Positions 1 to 11,900 of a stretch of DNA of 64,000 bases are shown piece by piece. How positions within the stretch are numbered: position 1 is the first letter of the stretch; each line of letters starts with the position of its first letter. Source of the stretch: Volutella citrinella. Its lineage: Eukaryota; Ascomycota; Sordariomycetes; Hypocreales; Nectriaceae. The stretch lies in the NCBI GenBank assembly GCA_034401135.1, contig JAWZSP010000007.1, positions 3,348,001 through 3,412,000 of the forward strand. The letters are read 5' to 3'. The position numbers were made by a program, and so were the translations under genes. The notes under the pieces are model-generated. The model made no database searches. It was not told the DNA's origin and saw nothing but the letters and a program-made list of their open reading frames with translations.

Positions 1-2099
1 GTTGTGTGCCTGAGCCTCGGAGCGTTGGATTGTGTGCCATGCTGATTGTTGATCTAATTCAGGGTTGTGCCAAAGCGCGAAGCCGCGAGACAAGGGCCTA
101 GCACGGGCGCTGCCGCCAGACGCAGAAGGAAGTCTTGGATGTCTTGCCCAGTTTTCGCGCCAAAGAGACGATGGAATAAGCCATGGCGGCCATGTCAGCG
201 ACGATGCTGATCCAGTTCTCGTATTCTGGCTCGGCCGAGAATAGCCAGTCAGTCGGTCAAACAATCTCTGTCAGTCACCAGTTAGTGATGTGGCGATCAG
301 TGAGTGAGCTGACTGCCGCCAGCCAGGGCAGGGCATGCCTGTGGGTTGGTCCCGGATTCCCTCATTTCCACTCGATGAGACGGCACTCGACCAGGCGATC
401 AATCTGTGGGCGCCATCACATCGGTGTTCTCAGCGGCTCTCCTGCCCAGGTCACGAGACTCGCAGATGGTTGGATGCACGCAGCCAGCTGAGGTCGGCAT
501 TGTCCGTAGACAAAAGGCAAATGGCATTCACAAACGCAATGGCGCTGATGGATGGAGCTGGATGGAGGAGGGCGACCAGCCACCAAGCGATTGAGTGAGG
601 GCAACAAACGGCACCTTCCTTTTTCGCACGCCACACGGTACAACATCAGTAGAAGGCGCTGCCCAAGCAAATCAACAACGTCCTTGCAGTGGGGCTTCAA
701 CAGCAGCCAATAAGAGCCTGACCGAATCGGGCCTTTGCCCAGTGCGGAGCATCGATGGATCTGGGGAAGGAGAGGTGGCGCTGGGGGAGGCACACAAGCA
801 GAGAGGAGCGCCTGCCCACGGCCACAGTTACTGCCCGAGCTACAGCACTGACAGAGACCGTCTTGATTGCTCGGCAGGTGCAGTGCTGGGCATCGCAATG
901 CAACCGTACGCTGCACGCGACCGCTATGACTTTTGGAGGGCATGGATTTCGTGATGCCGGCTTCCAGCTTCAAGCATCTGCCCTGGCATTGCACAAGCCC
1001 TCAATGGATGGGCCCAGCACACTGTTCTGCTGCTGTCACACGACATGCTCCTTTGCTTGCTTATTTGACAAGGACAGCTGCAGAGTCAGGCGCAACGACG
1101 GCCCTTTCGTCTCGTCTCATTCCAACTCCCGACAGCTCGTCCCACCGACGTTTCGTCGCCCCACGCGGAGCTGGGCTAGCCTGAGCCGAGCTGGGCCGGG
1201 CTGAAGGCTGGAATTGCAAAATAGATAGGCTCACTGCATGCTCTCAGCTTCGACACCGAGCCGGGACGATGCCATACTGCAAGTACGACGTAACGGCAAG
1301 CTCGTCGTGCCTCGTATCCTCGCACCAGCCATCATGAGCGACGGGAGTAACAACAACGGCACTGGCATGGGATGGGGCAATGACAACGGCAACGGCAATG
1401 GCACGGCTACTGTGCATGCAGCGAAGCAGCACTATCTCGGTGACATCAGCCAATCGCCCGCTTCTCCACGCAACCATCCCGATAACAGAGTCAGACGCCT
1501 CTTCCCTTTCCTCCCTCGCGTCCCCCTCCCACCCCCGCGCTGTCACGTAGTGCGAAGAGTCATGTCCGATCCGACCCATCCCTGCGCTGCCCTTGGCACC
1601 ACCACGGCCGCCCAGTGATCGGCAGCTCCCCTGTCACTGCACCGGGGCCGCTCGGGTCAAGAACGGCACTCGCACCGTCCACTGGCACCGACACTCGACA
1701 AGCTCCAGCGGGACCGTTTGACTCCTGTACTGTGACAAAGGTTGATTGCTACCTGCCATCGAACCCCCCGGTCTCCTTTTGTGGGTTGCTTCTGATACCG
1801 TGTCACGCACACGCGACCCAGCCAGCCCCGGCCGGGCACACAGTGCTTTTGCGTCACCTGGTCGCTTCGTCTACTTTTATCTCCAGATCGGCACTCGAGC
1901 CACCAGAATTTTATTTCCCCAGCTCTCTACCAATCCTGCAATCAATTCAAGCCGAGTCGCGAGGCGTCTCCCTTTCGATCGTCTCGTTTCTGGACAAGCT
2001 CAACTATCGGGCTACTCTGAGAACGCCTCAACACCTCAAAAACTCATTCAACGTCCCAAGGTCCGCCTGTCCTCATCCTCATCTTCCAGTATCGCCACA
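1..2099. other. Upstream region without a supported gene; 5' leader of the MFS gene
   Basis: I see no conserved protein on either strand here. The open frames are rich in Arg, Pro and Ser and change strand and frame without splice signals, as expected for GC-rich noncoding DNA. The last 200-350 bases become pyrimidine- and A-rich and lead directly into the start codon of the transporter, so they are probably its promoter and 5' untranslated leader. Confidence 0.5.
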
Positions 2100-3707
2100 A
2101 TGGCTGAGCCAGACAAGAACATGACGCACGCGACCACCGACGACCCCGAGTCTGATCTTGGCGTCAATCGCACTCGTCCGGATGGATGGATCTACAAGGG
2201 CTTCAAGGTGGGCAAGCGAGAGATCTGGTATGCTTCGCCCAAGGTCCAGCTCGTCATGGTGGCGCTCGTGTGCTTCCTGTGCCCGGGAATGTTCAATGCC
2301 CTGACCGGTCTCGGCGGTGGTGGTCAACTTGATCACAAGGCCAACGACAACGCCAATGTCGCCCTCTACAGCACCTTTGCCGTCGTCGGCTTCTTCGCCG
2401 GAACCTTCGCCAACCGACTCGGTCTACGCCTGACCATGGCCATCGGCGGTGTTGGATACTGCGTCTATGCCGCCTCCTTCCTCTGCTACTCGCACACCAA
2501 GAACATGGGATTCGTCATCTTCGCTGGTGCTCTGCTGGGTGTGTGCGCCGGTCTGCTCTGGACAGCTCAGGGCGCCATTATGATGTCCTATCCTCCAGAG
2601 CACGCCAAGGGCCGCTATATTTCTTGGTTCTGGATCATCTTCAACATGGGCGCCGTCATTGGCTCTCTGGTGAGTGCTGATTTGAAGATTCGCTATTCAT
2701 CCCAATCTAACGTATATGACAGATCCCTCTTGCTCAGAACATCAACAACAAGGCCGGGCCCGTCACCGACGGCACTTATGCAGCTTTCATCGTTCTCATG
2801 TTCATCGGCCTCGTCCTGGCTCTCTTCCTCTGCAACGCTGACAACATTATCCGAGAGGACAACACCAAGGTCATCCTCATGAAGAACCCGTCCTGGAGCA
2901 CCGAGATCAAGGGTCTTTGGGACACACTTTACCAATCCCCCTGGGTCCTCTGCCTGTTCCCCATGTTCTTCTCTTCCAACACCTTCTATACGTACCAGAA
3001 TAATGGAATGAACGGAGCCCAATTCAACACTCGAACGCGCGCTCTCAACAACCTGCTCTACTGGCTGGCCCAGATCATCAGCGCTGTCATCATGGGATAC
3101 TGCCTCGACATCTCCAGCGTGCGTCGCAGCGTCCGCGCCAAGGCATCTCTCGTCATCCTCTTCGCCATGACCTTTATTGTTTGGGGCTCTGGCTGGGCCT
3201 GGCAGAAGAAGCAGCTGCCCCGTGAAATTGTCATGGCTGAGGGCTATGAGGATAAGAAGGTTGACTGGACCGACGGCGGCGAGAAGTTTATTGGACCCAT
3301 GTTCCTCTACTTCTTCTACGGATTTTACGATGCCATGTGGCAGACCTCCATCTACTGGTACATGGGTGCTCTGTCCAACTCTGGCCGAAAGACTGCCAAC
3401 TTTGCCGGTAAGCCAGACTCATGTCTAGCAGTTTTGTTCTCGATACTAACCACGAGCAGGTTTCTACAAGGGCATTCAGTCCGCTGGTGCAGCTATTTTC
3501 TGGCGCCTGGACGGCCTCGGCAAGCCTTACGATGTCATGTTCGGTGCCACTTGGGGACTGCTCGCCGCTTCTCTTCTTATTGCCGCCCCTGTTGTCTTCC
3601 TTCGCATCAAGGATACGGTCCCTGTTGAGGAAGACCTCAAGTTTAGTGACGAGACTATCGAGGATGTGGTCAATGGGCCGGTTGAAAAGAAGATGTTGGA
3701 TAATTGA
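2100..3707 (+). CDS. UNC93-like major facilitator superfamily transporter, 500 aa, three exons
   Basis: This is a polytopic membrane protein of the fungal UNC93-like (DUF895) branch of the major facilitator superfamily; its substrate is unknown. Exons are 2100-2669, 2723-3407 and 3460-3707. Intron 1 (53 nt) starts GTGAGT; intron 2 (52 nt) starts GTAAGC and has an ACTAAC branch site before CAG. The joined frame gives 500 residues, the usual family length. The short hydrophilic N-terminus is followed by about eleven hydrophobic helices. Recognisable features are the LCPGMFNALTGLGGGGQ loop after helix 1, the GRYISWFW stretch, and a YQNNGMNGAQFNTRTRALNN loop between the halves. The ATG was chosen because it sits in a CACAATGG context and the in-frame sequence upstream is not protein-like. 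A longer open frame begins further upstream but is leader sequence. Some family members have been linked to iron-related or siderophore transport, but nothing here identifies a substrate. Confidence 0.93.
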
Positions 3708-5418
3708 GAAAGGAGGTGTAATCAGCAGCTGTGGCTGCTTCTAACGATGCATGGATGAAGCATCATGCTCCGCGGAGGTGCTCCTGTGGTTGGCTCATGA
3801 TTAAATCTGGCAAGCGAGTGTGCCGAATGGCTTTTATTGGAATTCTATGTGTAGCTAGATAGTTTTACCTACACCGAAATAGAAGTAATGGTGAAACCTG
3901 TGCACGCCTGCGTTGCACGCGACGTCAGTCTTGCTGCTCTGACAGTTTGAGGCATCGACTCGGCAAGCATCACTGGGACGTACAATCGAAGCCTGGTTGA
4001 ATTTTTCCTTCTTGAAAGGCTTTTTGAAAGATTTGAGTGTGCTCGGTCGATATTTGAACAAAGTCGAGTTGTGTCATCTTGCTCCTGGTCCGTCTGCGGG
4101 CAGGGCCAGTGTGTGTGTCGGCCCGTTCCACTTGGACCACTGGTTTTGCCAGGGATGGAGCATCAGAGGTATTCATGTTACAAATACAGTTTTGTGATTT
4201 CAAGGCACAGCTACCCATATCATGTGCCGTTCGATTTTAGTTGTGGAAGCATGAGATTATTGAGTTGAGATGCATCCGGCAGGTTTGGCAATCATGTGAA
4301 TTTGCGGGCACAAGGGAGCCTAAGCAATCTAGCCTCAATACATCTTGCTATTCTTTCCTCACACCCGTAGACAATCGATCCACAGCCATCAATTTCTTCT
4401 AAGCTAGCGGGGTGGATGCCAATGGCTGGACCTGCCCGTGATCTCAGTTGGATAAGCTATTGGTCACTAGTGTAGGTAACCCCCAGGGGCCGGGCCGGGC
4501 TTGCAATTGATAAAAGTAGACGCCGTCTCCCGTGAAAAGCTTCTGAGTTGTACGTGACGCACACTTCAACTATAAGGCGAGTCTCGACAAGGGACATGGA
4601 ATAATGTATCTTCACGGAACCAACTGAACGAGTTCCAGGCCGAAATCTTGGCCATGCAGCCTTCTGGAGCGCCAATTCTGTTGCGTGAGTACAAGCCCTA
4701 CCTACCAGCAAGTGTTTTTGGTAATTCAGCTTCCGGCCCATGCTGAGCAATCTTGAACCGAGCCACAGCTTGTTCCATCGATATCTTCACCAACGCAATC
4801 CCTGTCCATTGTGTTTGCCTTGTCTGCAGCTTGATTTCCGGGTATCCGGCCCGTCTTGCACATTTTTCTGCTCCACAAACATTCTCAGTGTCTGCAGGGG
4901 AAGCTGCCGAACTGCTTGCCAAACTTGTGCATGATGCTCATTCCGATCTAGGGCTTTTTGGGGTACTAAATCTTGGAAAAGGGACGGGCAGTGGGAATTC
5001 TGACTAGACCTGGAGACTCCAAATACGATGCTGTGTCTCTTTGGTGTGCAAACGCAGCACTCAATGACGGAATACATTTCATCAACTTGTCACATGGGCA
5101 TCGACCGGGCACATCGTTGTGAATTCCGACGTCCATGACGACATGCTCGAAAGCAGACGGAGGCAGTGACGGGCCAAAAGTCTCATGCTTGGCTTGCGGC
5201 TATCTGAATACTGTCACAGACTCAGAGCTACTTCACTGCCTTGACAAATGTACAGTCCGTGATGCCTGTCAGCTTGACAGTACTCCTGTATCAAAGCAAG
5301 ACGTGTGTCTGCCCTCCCCCCTCGCCAGCACGACGATCGTTTCCCCGCATCCTCCCCCGGTATGGATTCAGGTAGAGACAAATGCCAGGTGACGACGGTG
5401 ACTCAGGAGGAGAAACAT
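3708..5418. other. Intergenic region, no gene seen
   Basis: About 1.7 kb between the transporter stop and the promoter of the small secreted-protein gene. The first few hundred bases are AT-richer and are probably the 3' untranslated region. No open frame shows a signal peptide, splice pattern or known motif. Confidence 0.5.
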
Positions 5419-5426
5419 TGACGTCA
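5419..5426. promoter_or_regulatory. CRE/ATF palindrome (TGACGTCA)
   Basis: A perfect 8-base TGACGTCA palindrome, the full-length site for bZIP factors of the Atf1/CREB type. It lies 17 bases upstream of a TATA box and about 110 bases upstream of the ATG of the small secreted protein. Its position relative to the TATA box is what makes it credible; binding itself is inferred. Confidence 0.45.
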
Positions 5427-5442
5427 GCCATGAATGATTGTG

Positions 5443-5450
5443 TATAAATA
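5443..5450 (+). promoter_or_regulatory. TATA box (TATAAATA) of the small secreted-protein gene
   Basis: TATAAATA lies 84 bases before the start codon at 5534. That spacing fits a transcript start near 5475-5480 and a leader of roughly 55 bases. TATA-containing promoters in fungi are typical of inducible genes. Confidence 0.6.
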
Positions 5451-5533
5451 TACGGACCACGGCATCCATCCGCTCGTTGCTTTAGAGCTCGCATTCAAGC
5501 CTGTCTAGTAGGTACAACAATCACAAGTTCACA

Positions 5534-6128
5534 ATGAAGGCAAGACACCACGTCAGATGGACCAACAAGTGCTAACCGGCCAGACTTCTTGCATCCTCCC
5601 CGTCCTTCTCAGTGTCTATGGTGCCTTTGCCTCGCCAATGGCCTCCAAACTCAGCCGTATGCCACCCTGGTCCTCACCACAGGGCCGACTAGACTAACGC
5701 CAAGGCCAACGCAGCCCTAGACGAGCCCGCCGATGCCACTGAATCCAAGATTATGATCCAAAAGGCAAGTCAGCCAACCAGAACCCCTGTAGCAAAGTGC
5801 ATCACTTGACATTTTCAAAAGTGTCCCGATATCGAAGAGCCCTGTGCACTAGCGCTACCGTACCTGGACAGTGTCGAGTCCAAGGCCAACTTCATCGAAA
5901 CAGCTCGGGTAAGGACCATGTGAAAGCCGGCGGAGTACTGCTCGCTGACCTCCCATGTAGACAATCCCCGAGTGCGTCAGCGTGCTGGAGCCTTGCCTCG
6001 ACAAGATATACCTAGAAACCATCGAGGAAAGCAAGACTGACGCCGCGTCCGCGAGCGGCCCGGTTCCGTGTGGAGAGTCTGTAGAGGAGGAGGAGACTGA
6101 TGCTCCCTCCCCAGAGGGAACTGAATAG
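5534..6128 (+). CDS. Small secreted cysteine-containing protein (about 130 aa, five exons, two GC-AG introns; one junction unresolved)
   Basis: Not a recognised family. Exons deduced from splice sites and frame are 5534-5539, 5584-5656, 5705-5764, 5822-5908 and 5961-6128. The first two exons encode a signal peptide (MKTSCILPVLLSVYGAFA, then SP). The later exons encode an acidic protein with paired cysteines (CPDIEEPC, then CVSVLEPC and a late PCGES) and a Glu-rich tail ending EGTE. Introns 1 and 3 both begin AAG|GCAAG and so look like the rare GC-AG class; intron 4 is GTAAGG...TAG. Exons 3-5 join cleanly in phase 0. Exon 2 ends in phase 1 at its best donor (CC|GTATGC), so the exon 2-3 join is off by one base. 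Either a weaker donor (AGT|GTCTAT) is used, the gene carries a frameshift, or the sequence has an error. A TATA box and a CRE precede the gene. Confidence 0.55.
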
Positions 6129-6640
6129 TGAAGCCCATCTCGTAAAGGATTATAACTGCTATTGTGGCTCAACGAGGTCGATTGTTCGCAGGTGGACGGA
6201 TGGGAGTGTCTAGTAGGATAGGGACTAGGCCATTGTGTACGCAGACTGGCCTCTAGGGAATGATACTGCTGTCCGAATTCGGTTGCACTAGTCCTCAGAT
6301 TTTGACTACTCGCTCACATCGTTTAGCTACTGTGCCTGTGTTATTGGGGGGCTAGGCGGCCATCTATTGGCCCATCCCGAGTATTCCACTCATCAGCTTC
6401 CTCTCAACTCGGCGTCAGCTCACGATACATGGCGGCAACGCTCCTCCCCTCGCCGTTTTCTACCACATATCTTTTCCCCCCATCTTCCCTCCCCTTCTTC
6501 CTCCTTCATCTCTTCCTCCTCCACCTCTCTCCCCCCTTCTCCTTCCTCCACCATCTCCAACTTCTTCCAGTGACTGATACACAGTCCTCTTACAACACCA
6601 ACACATATCCACTACCCCTTTTCTTCATCAAGCACCCACC
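6129..6640. other. Intergenic region with CT-rich promoter tract
   Basis: No gene. Positions of about 6435-6570 form an almost pure C/T tract on the plus strand, directly upstream of the next start codon. Such pyrimidine tracts are common just before transcription starts in filamentous ascomycetes. Confidence 0.5.
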
Positions 6641-7342
6641 ATGTCTGAGAGACTTCCCTCCGGCTGCCAGGAGCAGGACATCAAGTTCGACCCGGCCAGC
6701 ATCGAGGCCAGACGCTGGGGTCGTCTGAGCGACTGCGGCGAGCGCCATGTCCCGCGGAAGAAGTCCATCCCGGATCTCTCCCAGTTCTGGTGGGTTTTCC
6801 TGGGCCGCGACCTCCGCCCTCGCCCCTCGGACGAGTTGTTGCCCAAGTCGTACATGCGCCTCCCAGCCCAAACCAGATTCCGCCATGTTGCCGTCTACGG
6901 GCTTCACCTGAGCGAGGACCAGGTCCAGGGCAGCATCTGCGTCAAGGTGCCCGGCCAGTACAACGTCACGGTGCTCGACAGCGCCCAGGCTCTTGACTAC
7001 GTCCTGGGTGCCACTGCCAAGCTGGTTGGCACCAATCAGCGCAGCTGGTGCCACCTCCAGCCCCCCGTCCTCCTCTTTGGGGCTATCGAGCAGTTTGAGA
7101 GACGCGAGGCCTTGGGCTGGGACCACGCCGTCGTTGACGAATACATGATGACCCATCCCCTCTTCAGAATCGGATGCTCCAACGTTGCGGACTGGTACAA
7201 GGAAGACTCGGAGGAGGAACACGACCAGGGCAACGATGACGAGCACAACGACGATGAGAGCCGTGCCGACAGCCAGAGCGTACGTAAATAACCATTATGA
7301 GCCACAGCACACAGTCTAACACACCCGCAGGAGAGCGTCTAA
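6641..7342 (+). CDS. Hypothetical protein with acidic C-terminal tail, 216 aa, two exons
   Basis: I do not recognise the family. Exon 1 is 6641-7279; an intron of 51 nt (GTACGT...CGCAG) precedes a four-codon exon 7331-7342 encoding E-S-V-stop. The start sits in a CACCATGTC context. There is no signal peptide or membrane helix. The N-terminal 180 residues look globular, with many Trp, Phe, His and Arg residues (for example FWWVFLGRDLRPRPSDELLP and NQRSWCHLQPP). The last 35 residues are almost all Glu, Asp, His and Asn. The globular part plus charged tail suggests a soluble cytoplasmic or nuclear protein. Coding likelihood rests on the start context, the clean intron and the non-random composition; the function is unknown. 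Confidence 0.7.
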
Positions 7343-8205
7343 GCCCGCCAGGCTCAATTTCCAAGCCACGCCGGCATACATGGCCTTTGCCTCGCGGCAG
7401 CCAGGCATGAAACAGCACCATCGTGGCGGTAGACAGGACTGAGTGGCAACCAATTGTGGCATACGACTAGAAGGAAACACATGGGAGTGGCTTGTTAGTT
7501 TCGGGTAGACAAGTCTATGTTGACGTTGAGCCTTGCAAGAAAATGGCAGGCAGGTGACGGAACAGATAGATAGTGTCTACAGACCAACCAGATCCCTTCT
7601 CTCATTACCAGTTCTAGACCCTCCTCTCTCCCGTCCATGTGTGCGCTGAGACAGCAAGGGCGAGCCAAGCGAGCTCAGCCGGGTCAGCAGTCTCAGGACT
7701 CAGCCATTGGAATGTTGAAATCCCCTCCCGGGTCTCCCGAAGTTGCCGAGACATGGCTGGTACTGTACCTCCTCCGGATTCCAGTCTCTGAGTACCGTCA
7801 TTGTTGGGTGTGCCTCTACTACAATCACATTTGCAAGGAGCGGGGAAACTTGTTTGTTCGAGGACGACGAATCCTATTTCTTCTGTTTGTTTTGATCTAG
7901 TGTTTTACCCTCCAGTAACCCATTGGGGGCCCTCGGCTCTTCGGCCACGGCAGGTCAGCCAGCCATCTCTTACAATTAAATACAATACAAGGGATCCCTC
8001 TCCTGTGCCCATCCCTACATTGACCCGCCCACCCAAGGCAGCCGAGGACAAACAGAGCCAAGACAGGCAAACCGCATTGAGATGCAGGGCAGTGCAGGGA
8101 GAAGCATCGCTTGGGGAAACAAAGAACAACAAGGACGGCCCAAACATTCTTCGCAAGCCCCGCCCAGAAACCCACTCAGGAAAAATCCAGTCCCAACCCA
8201 TAATA

Positions 8206-8225
8206 CCTGACCTGACCTGACCTGA
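8206..8225. repeat. Pentanucleotide microsatellite (CCTGA)4
   Basis: Four perfect head-to-tail copies of CCTGA, followed by a diverged fifth unit. Confidence 0.9.
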
Positions 8226-8830
8226 ACCGACCCATGCCAATTGATTGTGTTTTTTAGACGCCTCCCTCCCCTTGCCGTCTCCATCGATGGGAGTGTAAAA
8301 ATAGAAAAGCGTTGAACGATAGATGGATACACGGAGGGAAAATAAAGCAACGCGCCTGTCGCGTGCGCGCCCTGTTGAGCCAAGTAAAACATTCCAGCTC
8401 TCCACAAGCCTGGGGAAGAGGTGAGGGCTCCTAGTGTACCCTGAAAAGAAGAAAGATGGCAAAAGGGGTCAGAACGCCCATTCCGAGACGAATGTTGCTG
8501 TTGCACCTGGCACAGCACCTGCTGCAGGCCATGTTCCCATCAAGCTTTCCAATGTTGCTCCTTGCAGGTGGCCGAGGGTGCAAGAAATGCAAGGGGTTCC
8601 AAACTGCGGCGCATCGGTAGGCCCGTTGTCGTCATTCGGCGTAAGAAAAGAAACGCAAAGAAAATAGTCCCAGATGTGAATAACGCCGCTGTGTTGATGA
8701 TATATATATAATGGTCATAAGGTGACATGACAACTGATCCCACGCCCCGGGGGGCGGGTCAGAAATATCGGGGTATCAAGAGATGAATGAAGCTGCTGTT
8801 TCGGTGTAATATGTGCGCGCGCGATGGTTG

Positions 8831-8920
8831 TGATGGTGGTGGTAGTAGTAGCAGTGGTAGTAGTAGTAGTCGTAGTTATAGTAGTTGTAGTAATCGTAGT
8901 AAGATGGTGTATGTGGTGGT
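8831..8920. repeat. Degenerate GTA/GTG trinucleotide tract
   Basis: About 90 bases dominated by GTA and GTG triplets on the plus strand (TAC/CAC on the transcribed strand of the neighbouring gene). It begins about 20 bases downstream of the Ras exchange factor stop codon, so it would lie in that gene's 3' untranslated region. It is imperfect and therefore probably old. Confidence 0.8.
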
Positions 8921-8939
8921 AGTGTCAAGCAAGCCGTGA

Positions 8940-11900
8940 CTACACTGGCGCAGGACCTGGAGTTTGCGGTACGCTACGGTCCCGGGTCATCCAGCCAAAG
9001 AGATCAGTGCGGCTACCTCCGACGCCGGCAAGCGCAGGCGTGGGTACCTCAACCGTCAGGGCTCGTGTCTCGCGAGGCTCCAGAAGCAGGCTCTTGCGGT
9101 AGTAGCTGACCTGGACGTTACCTTGGTCGCCTTCCCGAAGCTTCTGGATCTGGTCCGAGAGCCAGTCTTGCATATCGGGCACCTCGGTCAGGCGGTATGG
9201 GATCTGGAACCGCTGCAGCTCGCCAATAATCTTGGCCGTGCGGGTGTGCTTGTCAAAGTTGACCACGGTGATGCCATTGCCACCCTCCTCCTCCGTCTCG
9301 GGTCCGAGAGACATTTGCTTCGTCGCAGGGTTGCCAATGTCGACAAAGGTCAGGTCCGTGAGGTACATGCCGAGGAAGGGCAGGCAAGGGGGGACGTGGT
9401 CATGGAGGCGGGTTCGCAGGACCTTGTTGTTCTGCGATGGCTCGACTAGTGCCTGCAGCGTGCGGAGCACCTCCTTGCGCCTGGCAGACACAAAGTCCCA
9501 TGTCTTGCGAAGGCGGCTGATGGTGCTGCTGTTCAGGCTGCAAATGATGGCCATGAGGCCGTCATAGTTGTGAAGCTCGAGGCACTGGTGCGCGATCTTG
9601 ATCCACTGCTTGATGACGGCGGCTCGCTTCTTGATCTCCGAGTGCTGCAAGATCGTGTCCGCAACCAGGTTGGAGAGATCGGTGGACAGCGCCGACATGG
9701 CCTTGACATTGGGCGCAGAGACGCCGCCGTTCTTCATCCACTGGGAGGCCAGGAGCTCCTCGGGTAGGATGGCGCAGAAGATGTTCATCTGCTTGATGGT
9801 GAGCTGGCGCGCAAGCTCCACTGGCTCAAAGTCAAGGATGCTTGGCTGCGAGTTGCCGTTCTTGAACAAGTTCAGCATGTTGGCTTGGCTCTTGGAGACA
9901 GCAGGGGAGGGCAGGGGTGTGTCGAGCGGCACGTATTGAGCGATGGATGTGTTCGTCTTGCCCATCGAAGAAACCAGGCGAGGCACTAGCGATCCTTCCC
10001 CGGAGACACGCTCCGCCAGCTCCACAAGGCGTCGACCCGCAGAAGGAAGAACAGACGCGAGCTTGACCTCTGCAAACGGCATGATGAGCCCAAGCGCGTC
10101 GCGGTCAGTCTCGTCCCTCCAGTGAGACTCCAGCCAGCCCTTGAAGGCGTTATACACCCTCAGGCGAACAGGGCCAGCAATATGGGGTGAATCTTGGACG
10201 TAATCAAACCGCTCAATAAGAGCCTCAGCCATGCGGACTGGACTGCAAAAGAGGCGGAATGTGAGGTAAAACGTGGACACGAACATGGCATCAGGTGTAG
10301 ATTCATGCGTGGTCAGGCGCTCGACCAGAGCGGGCAGTGATCCACCAGTGACTTGGCCCTCCTTGTTGAAGAGAAGCTCATGCGCAAACGTCTTCTCCAT
10401 GAGCCGTGACTCGAAATCATCGTCTTCGGCGTGATTGGCACCTTCAGCACCGCCAAGGTCCGTCATGGAAGACTGCTTGCGAGGCCCCAGGGTGTGGTCG
10501 GGAGTGGTGGCGCGCGTGGATGACTGCGACACCATGCTGACTTCCGAGTCGCGGCTGAGATACGTGGCACTGCTGCCAGCGCTGGAGGCGATCAGGCTGT
10601 CGAATCGCGAGCTCGAGTTGAATTCGGCATCGTGGGCCGCGCTGTCAACAGGGCTGTAGTCCTCATTGGACATCAACGTGGTGGAGAGCTTCGGTAGGGG
10701 TGGAAGGGCGGGTCGGAGGGAGGAAACGGAGGAGGCCATGCTAGACATGGTGTCATCAGTCACGGATGGAGCTCGCGAGGAGACGGGGGAAGGGTTTTGT
10801 GGCGTCTCCTCCTGCGTAGGGCTGGTTTCGTCCTTGGGCACCTCGGGAAGAGGCTTGTCGAGGGCGACGATTGTCAAACGGCGAGGACCAGGCGTCGAGG
10901 AACCGGACGTGCGGTTGGATTCGGTGACACTGACATTGTCGGGTGTCTCGGAGACTGAAGCAGCTCGTCCACGCTCGTGCTCCTCAAGGGCGATGTCGAG
11001 AATGCTGAGGTCGATGCCCAGGCCGGAGCCCTCGAGCTCAAACTCAAAGTCGCCAATACGCTCGATAGCGAACTTTGTCTTGTTTACACACTCGCCTGCA
11101 GCCCTCACGCAACCTGTCGCGGACAACAACAAATTGCTGTTGTCCTGCGGCATAATCACGTCCGCCTCCTCGGACGTGGCATTGGCAATCGTGTCGCGGG
11201 CGGAGAAGACAAGCTCCTGAATACGGTCGAACATGAGGGCTCGTGAGGTGGCAAGGCCGTCGTTGGTGCAGTTGATATGGTCATAGACGCCATCCACGAC
11301 AGCGAGAAGCTCACCACCGGAGAGAGCAGACTGCTTGATGGCGTTGGCGAGCTCAGGACGCGACTGAGACTGGAGGTGGAGTCGTCCGATGAAGGAGCCG
11401 AGGTGTGAGAGGAAGGTGTCGTGGTTTCGATTTAGGCGTTCAGAAGCAAGCAAATGCACGCGTGTGTGAGGCGAAGGGCCAGCGAACGAGACTCGATGGG
11501 AGATTGCGGATGATAAGCGGTGTGGGTGGTTTATGCTTCCCTGTGACAGCCTATGGGAGCTCGGGCCAGTGGGTGAGCTGAGGGACGAGAGACGTTTGTT
11601 GAAGAGAGCTGTTGTTTGTGTGCTCTCACTAGACTCGGAAGTTGCAACGCTAGCCGCAGCCTGGGAGTCGGTATCGTTTGATGCGTGTTGGCTCGCCTGG
11701 TCATCAAAGGACGCATGGTCGGCGGGCGGCGTTGGCGGAACATACGACTCCTCCTCGACGACTGTCGCCATCACCGTTACGGATGACGGAGCACGGGCCC
11801 GGCGATCCTCCTCGAACACATCGAGGAACCGAACGCCCTTGGTGACGATACGGAAGGCCTTCAGGATCATCTCGTCGACGATATCATTTACATCCTCCTC

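Larger units (their letters stand above)
7343..8939. other. Intergenic region with simple repeats
   Basis: This lies between the converging 3' ends of the hypothetical protein gene and the Ras exchange factor. No gene is supported. It contains a pentanucleotide array, a short TA run near 8700 and a degenerate trinucleotide tract just past the exchange-factor stop codon. Much of it is likely 3' untranslated sequence. Confidence 0.5.

Noticed and set aside
1746..2099. N-terminal extension of the MFS transporter
   Set aside because: The open frame continues upstream of 2100 but has leader-like composition, and the transporter family starts with a short hydrophilic segment.
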